From: Cornus controversa
Lineage: Eukaryota > Streptophyta > Magnoliopsida > Cornales > Cornaceae
Reading direction: 5' to 3'
NCBI GenBank assembly: GCA_026545225.1
Contig: CM048848.1
Coordinates: 17,597,353 to 17,661,352 of the forward strand
DNA: 64,000 nucleotides
A program made the translations under genes and the position numbers. Positions 35,777 through 47,788 of the stretch are shown here, one piece after another (the stretch's first letter is position 1; the number at the start of each line of letters is the position of its first letter). Below the pieces are notes generated by a model. It searched no databases, was not told the DNA's origin, and saw nothing but the letters and a program-made list of their open reading frames with translations.

Positions 35777-37730
35777 GTTAGCCTTGACAGCACCACTTGA
35801 GCCACATCGGAGAATCTCTCCTCCCAATCTCGCTAGATCAGGAACCGATCCAAACAAGAGAATGTCAGAGCTTCTCTACCACTAGACTAAGTGAACCGAG
35901 CTCCTTCTAATGGTAAATCAATCAATCTCTCACCATCAATAAACTCCGAGAAAGAATTCATAGCAGTCGTCCATCTCCCACCCGAAGACTTTTTGTCTAG
36001 GGATCTAACAACATTTAGGTCTCCCCCCACACACCACGGGACCCCCTATCGCTTGCCCAGATAGTTCCTCCCATAATACACCCCTCTTCGTATCCTCCTC
36101 TGGACCATACACTCTAGAGAACATCCATTTGACTCCATCCTCTTCTAATTTGAACAAGCAAGAGATCGAATATCTCCCCTTCCACACATTCGCTCTAAAC
36201 ATACCACCAAAATGCCTCCTACCGTCCTTATAGCATCTAGCGCCTCCCACTCCAAGAACCGCCCACCACAAACACTCCTTACAATCTCCTTAAACACATT
36301 GCTCAACTTGGTTTTGTGAAGACAAGTCACTTGAGCCCCCCACTTGCGCAGAGCCAACTTCACCACCTTCCTCTTACTCGGGTCAGTAAGCTCCCGAACA
36401 TTCCATGACACTAAGCTCATCTTCATAGGCAAATGATGACTTTCTCCTCCTCCCTCCTCCCCATTGACTCCTTCCCCTCTCTGACCCACTCCTCCCTTCA
36501 TAGTTGACATAAGAGATGAGGTTATCCAATATGAGTTTTTCTTTCTGTCAGCAAACTTTTGTTTCCCCTTGAGAACACCAAAAATTCCCATAGTCCTCTC
36601 TTTTTCTCCTGTATATGTCAACCCAAGACTCTGAACCATCTCCTCCATATTACTTCTCAACTAACTCTCCACTTCTTCATTTATAGTATGATTTCCCGCA
36701 TAAACCCATTCTTCTTCGGAGCCCATAGCTGCCAATGGGTGAGTCAGCCCCCATCCTTCCCCTTCCTATTCAGTCCAAGTCACAATAGCATGGTTAAGAT
36801 CAAATGGATCAGCATGATGACCTCCCTCAGCCTTCCTCCCCCCCCCCCAATCCCCTAATCAGAATTAAACCCATCTCATGTTCTAGGTTCAATAGCATCT
36901 GTTGAACTGAATCCATTCCCGAACTTACCTAAATCCACCCCATTGTGCATCTTCATCTCACTCATTAAAGCTGCTACAGCTTCTTTTTGAAGGCTCAGCT
37001 GAATCCCTTTCCCAACATACAGGATGATTCCTCCATAAATTTTGTTTGGCTCTGAGTTTCATTATCCCACAGCTTGTCCTCTGCACCCACCTTCTCTGCT
37101 GCCAGTAACTACCTCGACACAGGGCCTGATACAACACCCATCCCACTCCTTCCTCCATTAATCAACCAATCATCAGTAATATCCCTTCCTATTCTCCCCT
37201 TCGAAAAAGAAGAAGAAGGAGAAGAAAATACATAAACAAGGGCCAACCTCCTACAGTTAGAATTACCCTGTACAGCATCGCTCTTCTATCCTTGTTCCGA
37301 TCTTAGCTTCATGACCCACTTTTGTTTTTCTTTTCTCGACCTTCTCTTACCCATGAAAGATTTCACAACAGTGTTGCGATCACGACTCTTGATCTTGGGG
37401 ATGGACCAAACACCTGTATCCCATTTGGTTTTGGATCTTCTGTCATTTCCACCATTACTGTACTTCATCCCTGACCTATGCTAGACTATCCCATTCTTAT
37501 CGGCATCCTTACTTCTCCTTTCTAGCACTGCCACGTCATCAATTCACATTGAAGCCATCGAAGCTCTAAGAGATTCGCTGAAGGAGAGACGAGGTCTTGA
37601 GATAGGATCTGTTTGTGCGATCATTATTTAATCCATAAAACTTAGCATTAGCTCCTTTTAAATCAAGCCCAAACTTTGTTAGCCCATATGAGTGATCCCT
37701 AAGCTTTCCCACATTGGGCCTTTAATGCTT
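35777..37730 (-). pseudogene. LINE copy 1, piece 1 (ORF1-ORF2 linker and endonuclease)
   Basis: The minus strand encodes an APE-type endonuclease starting near 36426: MKMSLVSWNVRELTDPSKRK, then LRKWGAQVTCLHKTKL, FLEWEALDAIRTVGGILVV, and VKWMFSRVYGP. The active-site asparagine (WNVR) is present, but the usual ETKL reads KTKL, so the catalytic glutamate is lost. Upstream (36430-37730) is a poorly conserved linker with SRPRLSFSESLRASMASM near 37560-37610, but no ORF1 zinc knuckle. The piece is therefore 5'-truncated or was cut by copy 2. At 35777 the frame stops at ERFSDVAQVVLSRLT and resumes at 28976. Confidence 0.85.
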
Positions 37731-38358
37731 TTTTTATAAGTAAAAATTGTATTAGAAATCACCCAGATAAAGGGAGGGGTGGCCCTTAAACAAGAACCAA
37801 TTAAGGATCCGAAACAAAGAAACCTAGGAAATCAATCATTTCTCTTATGGATTTATAAGATCTACCACCATGCACCCAATAAAAGAGTCTGCTAATAATT
37901 GAAAATCTAAGCACCCCAGTAGGAGTCTCTTCATTGTCAAATGTTCTTCAGTTCCGTTCCCACCACAAACACCACCACATGCACAGGGGGTCGCCTTCCA
38001 AGAGACCACTACTCCAAGCTTCCATCAAACCTCTAGTAGAGCTAGGCATGACCTATTGAACCCCAAAAATCCCAGAAGCAAGTTCCAACAGTCTCGGGCC
38101 ACTGGAAAATGAAGTAAAAGATCGTCAACTCACTCTTCATCTCTCTTGCATATACAATACTAGTTCATAATGATCCATTGCCTTTTCCTCAAGTTATCAA
38201 TCATTAAAATCTTCCGAAGAACCAATGTCCATCTCAAAAAGGCCACCTTGGGGGGAGCCTTAGTGCACCACATAAGCTTCCATAAGAAAGTCGTTCTTGC
38301 AAACACATAAATGATCCTCTAAAAGGATCTCACCTCGAAACCCCTTTGGAGAGGGTAT

Positions 38359-40257
38359 TCACACCCGAGAATCGTCCCTCCCGCTATGCACAACTTGGAG
38401 ATAAAATAACTCCAAAAAGTGAATGGCATCCTTGGTCTCCTTAGTCCTGAAGATTTCTCGTGAAACCAATATCCTAAATTGTTCTCCCACTCTCAAGATG
38501 ATAGTAGTTAGATACAAAAACATGATGGTTCTGTGAAATCCGATAGAGTCTAGGAAATAATTGAGCCAGATGCCTATCACCACACCACCATTCCTCCCAA
38601 AAATGAATGTCTCCGCCATTCCCGACCCTGAATCTAATGTATTTGGAAAACTCTAGCCACCCCTTTCGAATTGACTTCCAAACACCTACACCCCCAGGAG
38701 TCCTTACCTCCCTAGAGTGCCACCCTCCCCTCTCTTCCCCATACCTAATAAAGATGAGTCTCCTCCAGAGCCTCTGCCTCTCTCCCCCAAACCTCCACAA
38801 CCACTTCCAGAGAAGCCCCTTATTGAAAGCTTCCAAACTCCTTATGCCCAACTCTCCTAATTTGACTGGTTTGCAAACCTAATCTCATCTGATAAGGTGT
38901 TATTTAAATTCATCACCTAGACCCACCCCCCCCCCAAAAAAATTGCACTACAACCTCTCAATTACTGAGATAGGAATTTGGAATAGGAAAAGAAAATAGG
39001 TAGGGAAACAAAAAAAAGTGTTTTTAATCAAAGTAACCTTACCTCCTTTGGACAAGTACTGTTTCTTCTATCTCGCAAGTCTTCTCTCAAACCTCTCCAC
39101 TACTCGGTCCCATCTTCCCACCCTTCTGGCAGGGTCCCCCAATGGTAGACCTAAGTATGAGATTAAGAGAGAACTAACACCACAGTCCAGAATATCTACC
39201 AAGATAGCAATATTAGGCACATCTCTCACCATAATAGTATCATCTGCAAATAGTAAATGAGAGACCTCTATCTGACTGGCAGCGTCTCTGCCCACCCTGA
39301 ATCCCCTAATGAATTCTAGATCAACTGCTTTCCTCATCAACCTATTGAGGCCCTCCATCACGATAAGAAACAAGAAGGGGGATAGTGGTCCCTACCAGAG
39401 CCCCCGAGAGCTACTAAAAAACTCGATGGAGATCCATTCATAAGCACTGAGAAACAAACTATGGATAAATAGAACTTGATCTACCTCCTCCACCTTTCCC
39501 CGAAACCCATCCTTTCTAGCAAATATAGTGTGAAGCTCCAACTTACATGGTTAAAAGCCTTCTCAATGTTCAGCTTGCACAAAATCCCTGAAACCCGCTT
39601 CTCATTCTAGAATCTACGCACTCACTAGCAATGAGAGCATAATCTAAGATCTGATGCCCTCCTACAAAGGCATTCTAGGGTCGATATGAGGCCATCCATA
39701 ACGTCCCTCAATCTTGTGGCTAGGACTTTAGTTATAAGTTTGTAGATGTACCCCACCAAACTAATAGGTCTAAAATCTAGAAAATCAATAGCACTACCCT
39801 AATTCGGAATAAGGGCGATGAAGGTGGCATTTAAGTTTTTCTCAAATCGATAATGGGAATAGAATGCATAAAAAGTGCCCATCACCTCTCCCCTAACCAC
39901 CTCCCAATTTTCCAAAAGAAAACTTGATGTAAAACCATCTCACCCTGGCGCTTTGTCTGCTTTGCAGCTCTTCAAAGCCAACAAAACTTCTTCCTCACTA
40001 AAAGGCCTCTCCAACCCATCTAGACCCTCATATGGTAAATGATCAAATGGTATCCCATCAAGCTGAGGTCTTTAGCTAAACTCCTCCATGTATAGTCTCT
40101 GGTAAAATGAAGCCACTCCTATTCCCACCTCTTCCCCTCTGCTAAGAACCTCCCTGTCAACTATGATCCTCCCAATATAGTTTCTTCTCTGATGAGCATT
40201 AGCAAGCCTATGAAAGAATCTTGAATTCTTGTCGGGCTCTTTTAACCAAAGAGCCAT
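38359..40257 (-). pseudogene. LINE copy 2 reverse transcriptase and zf-RVT region
   Basis: Linker and RT segments appear in shifting frames: PDKNSRFFHRLANAHQRRNY (near 40235-40175), then MEGLNRLMRKAVDLEFIRG, EVSHLLFADDTIMV (motif C with both aspartates) and SYLGLPLGDPARRVGRWD, ending near 39068. The downstream part is RSLEAFNKGLLWKWLWRFG and FSKYIRFRVGNGGDIHFWEE, leading toward the zinc-binding region. Unlike copy 1, motif C is intact, but stops and frame changes elsewhere make the protein non-functional. Confidence 0.82.
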
Positions 40258-40599
40258 AGATTTTTGACACCACCAAATCTCCTATGAAATAGCTATCTCG
40301 TAAATCTCAGTCTGGCACTCCTCTCTCCTCTTCCCCTCTTCCCTGAGACCTCTAGAATCCTCCACGTGATCCAACTCAGTGATCTTTGACATCGCCCTAT
40401 TTTTCCTCTATTCCAAGTTCCCAAACACCTCCCTATTCCATGTTTTGATATTCTCTTTAAGCACACGAAGTTTGCCAGCTAGGATAAAACTTCGGTTACC
40501 AAACACCTCGTATCCTCCCACCAACCCCTCACTCTCTCCTTGAAGTCCTCAGCCCGTGACTATATATTCTCAAACTTGAATAGAGTCCTCCTCTATGTC

Positions 40600-41298
40600 A
40601 TGCCCCCACAATCAAGAACTAATATAATGTGGTCAGAGGTAATTCTAGTCAGAGCTGCCAGCACCACATCTGGGAATTTTTCCTCCCAATTGTCAGATAT
40701 AAGAAACCTATCCAACTGTGACAGGGAGGGGCCTCCATCCCACTGGTCCATGTGAAAGTAGCACCCTCTACAAGCAAATCAATTAGATGATGCTCATCAA
40801 TGAATCCTAAAAATTGCTCTTTAAACGGTGTTGGCGTACCCTTTATAGATCTCTCTATTAGGTTCTAATTGTATTGAAGTCTCTCCTAATACACCATGGA
40901 AGAGGCCATCTCCTCCTCACTGAACTGAGCTCTTCTCACAACAAGTGTCTCTTACCATCCTAAATTGGACCGTAAATACCAAAAAGACCTAGTGGAATCT
41001 GTTTTCCTCTAAAGAAAAAGTGCAAAAAAATAAGAACCTCCCCACCCAAACATCCACCTTAGGCACCCACCCATTACCCCACATCACAAGGAACCTAAGG
41101 CATCTAGCATTTCTCATGCCACAAATATTCCCCCCCCCCCCGACAAGCTTCTAACCACATTATTCATGATAGATGCCAATTTTGTTTCTGCAAGCATACC
41201 ACATGAGCATTCCATTTCCTCACAGCCATCTTCACCAACTTCTTTTTGTCTGGGTTATTGAGGCCCCAGACATTCAATGAAATGATTTGTAGCTTCAT
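40600..41298 (-). pseudogene. LINE copy 2 endonuclease
   Basis: From an ATG at 41298 the minus strand reads MKLQIISLNVWGLNNPDKKK, then LVKMAVRKWNAHVVCLQ and, after a frame change, ETKLASIMNNVVRSLS. Both the asparagine (LNVWG) and the glutamate (ETKL) of the active site are visible, in different frames. A run of G on the minus strand (C run near 41131-41141) marks further decay. Confidence 0.8.
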
Positions 41299-43517
41299 AA
41301 TTAGACACCAGAGCTCCCCCCTCCCCCTCTCCACTTCCTTCTTCTTCCCTCCCTCACCAACTGGAGCATCTCTTCAACCTGGCCATGGTTCTCCTTATAA
41401 AACATGCCAAGTTAGTTGCACACAGTCCCTACATTCTCCTGAACCAAGTCCACCCCTCCCCCTCCATCTTTAAAAGTAAGTAACTCATCACTAGCTTCGT
41501 TGGGCGTTATTGCCTTTAGAGGAACCACCATCTACCCACCGGAGGAGCTCCCTCCTTCCTATGGCATAATTTTCCACCCAATTTATGTATGATTATTTGG
41601 CTCCCCAGTCTCAAAGCTTTCACATTTCGAGAAGTCAGTGGTGAAGGCATATTTCTCATTCTACATTTTGAACATCTCAGGGCATTTCAGTCCTCCAAGT
41701 GCGTTGTGCATTCATAGTTCCCAAAGGGCAGCCTCTGATACATCCTCACTGAATTTGAGCTTCATTATTTCAACATAGCTGTTAACTTGCTTAAAACTCA
41801 ATAGGTTGCTCTGTTCATTTATGCATTCAACCAAAGAGACATTTTCTTGCCTCCTGCTTCTATGTAAATCTATGCACCTAATCGACAGTCTATTCTTGTC
41901 AACTGCAGGCTTATAAACAGTGCCCAAACAATCCTCTGGCCTGTTCACCAATGTTAACAGTGCATTGGTCATTCCCACCTGACGATCTTCTTTAACTTCC
42001 CCACAACCCATATATCAAGTAGAAGAAGGGGTAGAAGAGGGCTAGAAGTTTTCGTGAGAGATTGTACCTTTCATGTTGAGGTTTTGTGGCTTTGTGACCC
42101 ACTTCATTTTTTCAGCTATTAACCATCTCTGACCTTGTTGGCTTCGATTATTTGTCTGTGGGACCCACTTCATTTTTTCAACTCTAGACTACCTCTGGCC
42201 AGTGAACTTCTCTTTTGAAGAGTTTTGAAGTCCCTTCGTGTTCATGCCTTGTTTCATGCTCGCCATCTTAGCCATGAGTCGTTTAGTCTCATCCTTCCTC
42301 GTATATGCCTTATTGAAGTTGTTGTCGTCCCTTTCCAGCAACGCCATCCCTCTCCAAACAACCCCAAACTCACTGGCATTCTCTTTCCTCCTTTGTAGTA
42401 CCTTCACATCTCTAGCTGATGCTTTGACCCTTTAAATACTTGGGAGATCCTTTTAGAGAAAGTAATGGACTTGGGCATCTTCAACTTACTCAGGTTCTCT
42501 CCAATTTGATTTGAGGCATTGTAATCCCTGGTCAGGCAAAAAGGCCCTAATTTATGAAAGGGAGCTTGGGATTGGCCCAAAGGATTTCTTATATTAGGTT
42601 GTGCCAATTTGCTTGCCTTGGGCTTCAACTGAGCCTAATTGTTTAATTGGCCAACTTTGCTCCTCTCTCTTCAGCACCGAAACTTAAGGTCATTCCTCCT
42701 CTCTTCAAGCCCAAGGAAAGTGGGTTTGAGAAACCAACCCTTTTGACTTCACCAACATTTGGGCCTATCTCAATAGGCCCAAAATGATTTTGTAGCTCAA
42801 ATCTCGTCCTATCATAATTCAAATCACCTTTTTTCCTGTCACATGGTCTCTTATCTCATCTCATAACACATCCACCTAGGTCACGTGACACCTTATCTCT
42901 TAAGCTGTGGTGTCTACTATAAGCTGTAACCCATTTGTAATGTTCACAGACTCCAAACTCGACACATGTCACTACTTATTTTATCCTCTCACGTGCATAA
43001 CTCGCATGGTCAATCACACGTCCTTTACCTTCTGTCTTGGCTTTCCTATATGATTCCCATCCTGTAACATATGTCACCGTGACTATTCTGGCATACTGAT
43101 CTAGCATCACCACCACTCCTCCGTGATGAGCTTACTCACATCTCGTCCAATAATGAAATCATGTTTTAGCATGAGTTAAGGTGAAAAAGTTTCCATGAGA
43201 GCAACCTTATAGGCCACTAACTCATCTTCAACCAACATGTAGGTCGAAACTTCACCACCATCAGTAACTACAAGCACACCTGTCTCGGTATTTGCCATTT
43301 CATTATATTCAATCTTCAAAAATCCCACGCATAAATCCCCAATGCCAACGAACAGTTTCCGACACCCGAGATGGAGTGGCAAACCATAACGCAGAAGACA
43401 TCTTTCCTTCCTTCTTATCATCAATCCAGCGCAACCCACTTTAAAATACCACACATCAAGCTGAAGCATTGCATTGCCCCATTCTCTCTTACCTTCTTTC
43501 AAAACCCTCCTTGCTTC

Positions 43518-44086
43518 TATAATACCCCGCTCCAACACATGGTATGATATTGTCCGCTTTAGGTCTGAGCCCGCACAGTTTTGCTCTTGGATTTTACCCC
43601 AAAAGGCCTCATACCATTTGAAGAGAACATACTACATATAAGCACATCCCCTTTTCTACACCCAAGTGATGTGGGATTGAGCACCCTATACCTTGTCAGT
43701 GTGGTAGCTCAACCCAGTGTCTATCTTTGCACCCGCCCACTCACACCCGTCCACAAGGGTTACTACAATTCACCCCCCTACGAGGCCCGACGTTCTCGTC
43801 GGCACACTTCCCGCTGTGTTCAGGCTCTGATACCAACTGTAATACCCCGCTCCAACACATGGTATGATATTGTCCGCTTTGGGCCTGAGCCCACACGATT
43901 TTGCTCTTGGGTTTTACCCCAAAAGGCCTCATACCATTTGAAGAGAACATACTACATATAAGCATATCCCCTTTTCCATACCCAAGCGATGTGGGATTGA
44001 GCACCCTGTACCCTGTCAGTGTGGTAGCTCAGCCGAGTGTCTGTTTTGCACCCGCCCACTCACACCTATCCACAAGGGTTACTATA
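43518..44086 (-). mobile_element. TRIM retrotransposon, complete
   Basis: Two LTRs of about 250 bp (43518-43767 and 43838-44086) flank a 70-bp internal part. Exact 5-bp duplications gcttc lie at 43513-43517 and 44087-44091. On the minus strand the primer site TGGTATCAGAGCC (43823-43835) follows the 5' LTR by 2 bp, and the purine tract GGGGGGTGAAT (43768-43778) precedes the 3' LTR. There is no coding capacity, so it depends on proteins made elsewhere. The block atattgtccgctttgggcc and the inverted words atggtatga/tcataccat are typical of a widespread angiosperm TRIM. It lacks 5S rRNA-like sequence, so it is not Cassandra. Confidence 0.93.
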
Positions 44087-45020
44087 GCTTCCTTCGTAGA
44101 TGGAAGTTGGAAGAGAAACAGTGAGTCCGGCAAGGGGAAACTGTCACCCCAGTTAAGATCTTCAAGCTCCTTGAAGCCTATTTCCTGATTTTGTCAAGGC
44201 AACCAACATCTCTATCAAATCTCCCGACTAAACAAGAGCATAATGCCTTTCTTCACAGTGCTGTGTTGCGATCATCCACCTTGAAGACATGTCCCCTATC
44301 CGTCGCTTTGCCTTCAAACTCACTAGAATTAGGAAAATAGGGCATTTTTGCTACATCCAAGAAGGATCGCCTCCCTCGTATAGGCTAGTTTATAGTAACG
44401 TGAGATCGTGTCCCTATGGCCCAATCCCTTTTTACCACGTTGCCCCTAGCTGTCGCCCACCACATATGTTCGTTAGCATCTGATGACCTATATGCCCACT
44501 CACTTCTTCCCTCGTAACCACGTGTCTCAGGTACGTGACCATCCCCTCATCCCTGATCTCTCACCGTTTCTAATATCTGTCATCCCTTTCTTTGGTCAAC
44601 CCTATTGGAAATACCGAATCAGTTCCCGTGAGCACTCTTATCCCTCATCCTCCACCATTCCTCCTCTGTCATAAGCTCCCGTTCATCATGCCCTATAAGA
44701 GACACTACTGTTGGCACCATCTCAGACAATTTCTCCTCCATGATAGCCACCTTACAGCAAAGTTAATCATCTTCAATCCAAACGAAGTCTGGAATCTCGC
44801 CACCTTCCCTGATCGAAATAGTAGCCTTCATAGCATCTCTCGTAGCATCAACCGCCTCACCCATAGTGACAAACAATGAGTCACACCAGATGTGCAACGA
44901 CAAGACAAACAACAGTATTAGATATTCCTTCCTTACCCTTAGCCCTGTAGAAATTCCTGTGCGAAAATACCACACATCAATTCTCAATTTTACCTCACCC
45001 CCATGTCCAAGAACCTTCAA

Positions 45021-45270
45021 TGTAATATCCCGCTCCAACATATGGTATGATATTGTCCGCTTTGGGCCTGAGCCCGCACGGTTTTGCTCTTGGATTTTAC
45101 CCTAAAAGGCCTCATACCATTTGAAGAGAACATACTACATATAAGCACATCCCCTTTTCCACACCCAAGCGATGTGGGATTGAGCACCCTGTACCCTGTC
45201 AGTGTGGTAGCTCAGCCCAGTGTCTATCTTCGCACCCGTCCACTCACACCCGTCCACAAGAGTTACTACA
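45021..45270 (-). mobile_element. TRIM solo LTR
   Basis: A 250-bp sequence (tgtaatatcccgctcc to gagttactaca) is closely similar to the LTRs at 43518-44086. The flanks ttcaa and tttga match only partly, so the target duplication is eroded. It interrupts the other ORF1 copy of LINE copy 2. Confidence 0.88.
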
Positions 45271-45609
45271 TTTGAGTAAGACTCTGACAGCCTCAGCATG
45301 CAATGACAACCGAAACAACAAAAGGGAATCCGGCATCGGCACCACCTTTACCTCGCAAGATATACACCAGGCCTTAGTTACCATTCTGCAATCCTTTCGA
45401 TCGAACTAACTTCTTTGTCAAACTTCCCAATAAGGCACGCCCATAACATCTCTCTTCTTTGCCACAAACCTTTGTCCTCCACTTTGAGGCATAATCCTCC
45501 CATCTCAAGCGCAGGCAACACCACAGCCTTCCCCCCTGAGAACAATCATAGCAGCCGAGCGACCTCTGCATATGATGCTTTCACCTCCATCACTAATTTC
45601 TTGTGGCTA

Positions 45610-46849
45610 AATTGAGTTACTTGGGCATTTTATTGATTGTTTGATTTATTTTGTGTAGTAATTTTATTTGGGAACTGTACATTGAGGTCATTCTAATGTC
45701 TTTTTCTTAACTGAGCTATTTAGGCCATTAAGATTTTGTGATCCTTTTTGCTAAATTGATTTAGTTAACATTGATTGACGTAGGATCTTTAGTCTCAGGA
45801 TTAATAAATTCATATTTGAGAGGAAATAACAAACTGATTTTGAAAGACTCTACAAGAAACTATTTTTATGCTCCCTTTGGTAAGAGGAGGGATGGAATAA
45901 TGGATGGAAGGATTGACGAGGCATCCTTAGGGCTAGTTGGATGGGAGGAAATGAAAGGAGTTCTATTATTATTTAATCAATATTGTACCCCTAAAAATAT
46001 AACTTATCATATTTGAATGAGGATACTAAAGTCTATTTATTTTCATCAAACAAATATCTAACTTTCTCTCTCTTCCACCCACTTTTGGATGGAAGCAAAA
46101 TGGTGGGTCCAGAGGGATGTCTCATCCCTTCTCTCATCCTTCTCCTTTTCCTCTCTCCTCTACCAAACAATAGAAAACTTACTTAATCCCCAATCTCTTC
46201 TCATTCCCCTTCCCTCCTACGAAATGAAGAATTAATGAAAGAAGGAAAAGAATGGATTTAGTGAATAACATCAAATTACTCTTAGAGCACCTCTATAATT
46301 CTTGAGTAAATTATGAAGAACTCAAAATTATTGGAACAACTTGGGCTTGAAGGTTTAATATTAACAATTAACTATGAGTGTAAATGATCTAAGACCTCTA
46401 TTCTCAACACTAATAGCTTAATAAGGAAAGAACAACAAAAGAAATGGGATTGAAAGTTATAAGAAAGAGAATGGAGAATAAGAGTGAGAAGCCTAGGCAA
46501 TTGCAATAACACCAAAGAGAGTATGCATCTCGCATCACAAGTTCATAACTAATATGCCTAAAAGATTTCTATTTTATTTTCCAAGAGAAGGCCAATGCAT
46601 CATCTCATATAAAGGTCTAGAGATGGGATACCAACGAACTTTGTGAAGAAGCAAGCTTGGTATCTAAGTTCGACAAAAAAGGTTTGACCCATCAAAAAAA
46701 ACTTTTGACAAAAAGGTTTGGACTATTTAAAACTCACAAACCCTGTCCCAAAATACACAAGTAAGCTCACAACGAAAAGCCCAACATGGGATCCTTCGGA
46801 AGGAATGAAACAATAGATCCTTTGAAGATGTTGAGTCTCTATGGGGGAG
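45610..46849. other. AT-rich region with a possible MITE (45860-46240)
   Basis: The segment contains tttggtaagaggagggatgg near 45876 and, inverted, cctctcctctaccaaac near 46152. These could be ends of a MITE of about 300 bp, but I could not fix a target duplication. The rest is AT-rich without genes. A stretch at 46277-46380 resembles 47309-47405. Confidence 0.35.
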
Positions 46850-47033
46850 CTTAATTTTTTTATGCTTTGCTCTCTCTTTTCTTGGGTTCATGGAAGAAAT
46901 TGTAACTCATTGAGTGAGATGGTTGATTTGTTGGATGCTCTGAGAGGTTGAGGGCCTCTCTGCCCTTTTGTATCTAGGATGCACTCCCCATTTGAGTGCC
47001 TTTTTATACATCTTTACTTATAAAAAAAAAAAC
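46850..47033 (+). mobile_element. LINE 3' end fragment, plus strand
   Basis: The text ggcctctctgcccttttg, then tttgagtgcctttttatac and finally acttataaaaaaaaaaa is the usual 3' end of this plant LINE group with its tail (47020-47033). It is the only LINE piece on the plus strand. The rest is missing, so it is a severely 5'-truncated insertion or a remnant. Confidence 0.75.
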
Positions 47034-47529
47034 CAAAATTACCAAAGTGACGTAAAAAAGTTAAAAAAATAAAATAACAATATGAAAATAAGGAAATTAA
47101 TTATTTTGGAAAGTTCTACATTAGAATCTTGTCAAGTGACAATATTGGCCCTCAAATCTGGATGTTTTCCTTTTCTTTTTGTAGTAATTTCTAAATCTTC
47201 TTGCACTTTATTTGCATGAGTAAATCTTTCTTTTTTTTCTTCTCTTTTTAGATCTTATTGAAAGATTAAAAGAATGGAAATTAAATAAAATTGGCTTAAA
47301 TGAGTTTTAAATCACTCTAGCGATTCTTGAATAATATAAGGAGAATTCAGAGAATTTTACAACATTCATAGCATGAAGGTTTAATGATAACGGTAACTTA
47401 ATGGTCCTATATTGTCACGCCCTGGAACCCGAACCACTGAGACTTCCCCGGACCGACCAGAATTCTGAGTCGTAAACCCGTTCACTCAACCCTATGAACA
47501 ACCTTAACCACACTCATGTAATAGTATCC

Positions 47530-47552
47530 AACTATGATACCATCCAGTCACG
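47530..47552 (-). other. Relic LTR end and primer-like site inside LTR E4
   Basis: On the minus strand ggggcgtgac is followed after 4 nt by TGGTATCATAGT, which matches the tRNA-iMet primer site TGGTATCAGAGC at 10 of 12 positions. The real LTR end, proven by the target duplication, lies about 120 bp further on (47413). Confidence 0.5.
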
Positions 47553-47788
47553 CCCCAATTCCCGACTCTCGGAAAATTGGAGGTGAACTTGTTCATTAAA
47601 CCCCAATGAACCTCCTCCTATTTCTCGATTACCACGGAAGCTAATCATACGCAAGTAATTATCTATGCGTATACTCATCACTATCCATTCCAATGGGCCA
47701 CACATCGATCTACGCATCCATGACATTCCATTTCTACTCTTAGATCATGAAAAATCATAAAATTCTCCATTTTTAAGGTTTACAGGAC

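Larger units (their letters stand above)
43176..45571 (-). pseudogene. LINE copy 2 ORF1 (DUF4283 type), two partial copies
   Basis: Two ORF1-like stretches lie in the same orientation. The first (45571-44480) includes KIENWCVVFSHRNF or, in another frame, LRIDVWYFRTGI, and later LSLHIWCDSLFVTMGEAV. The second (44290-43176) includes MLQLDVWYFKVGCAG and LPLHLGCRKLFVGIGDLC. The text around VWYF and LPLHLWC is the DUF4283-type RNA-binding part of plant LINE ORF1. Two copies of the same protein part suggest a duplication or a second nested LINE end. Each is broken by a TRIM-related insertion at nearly the same homologous point. Confidence 0.65.
37731..45600 (-). mobile_element. LINE copy 2 (L1-type), decayed
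   Basis: It has the same family architecture as copy 1 and the same orientation. In minus-strand order it carries duplicated ORF1 segments (45571-43176), a linker (43150-41300), endonuclease (41298-40600), RT (40260-39020), the zf-RVT region (38851-38359), and a 3' end of the cttataaaaaaa type at 37731-37742. The 3' tail abuts copy 1 directly. I found no target duplication. The 5' end lies somewhere near 45600 and is not defined. A TRIM and a TRIM solo LTR interrupt the ORF1 part. Confidence 0.75.

Noticed and set aside
43518..44086. Cassandra TRIM
   Set aside because: No 5S rRNA promoter-like sequence is present in the LTRs.
45876..46170. Definite MITE with tttggta ends
   Set aside because: Only imperfect inverted words and no target duplication could be found; kept as a possibility within a wider region only.
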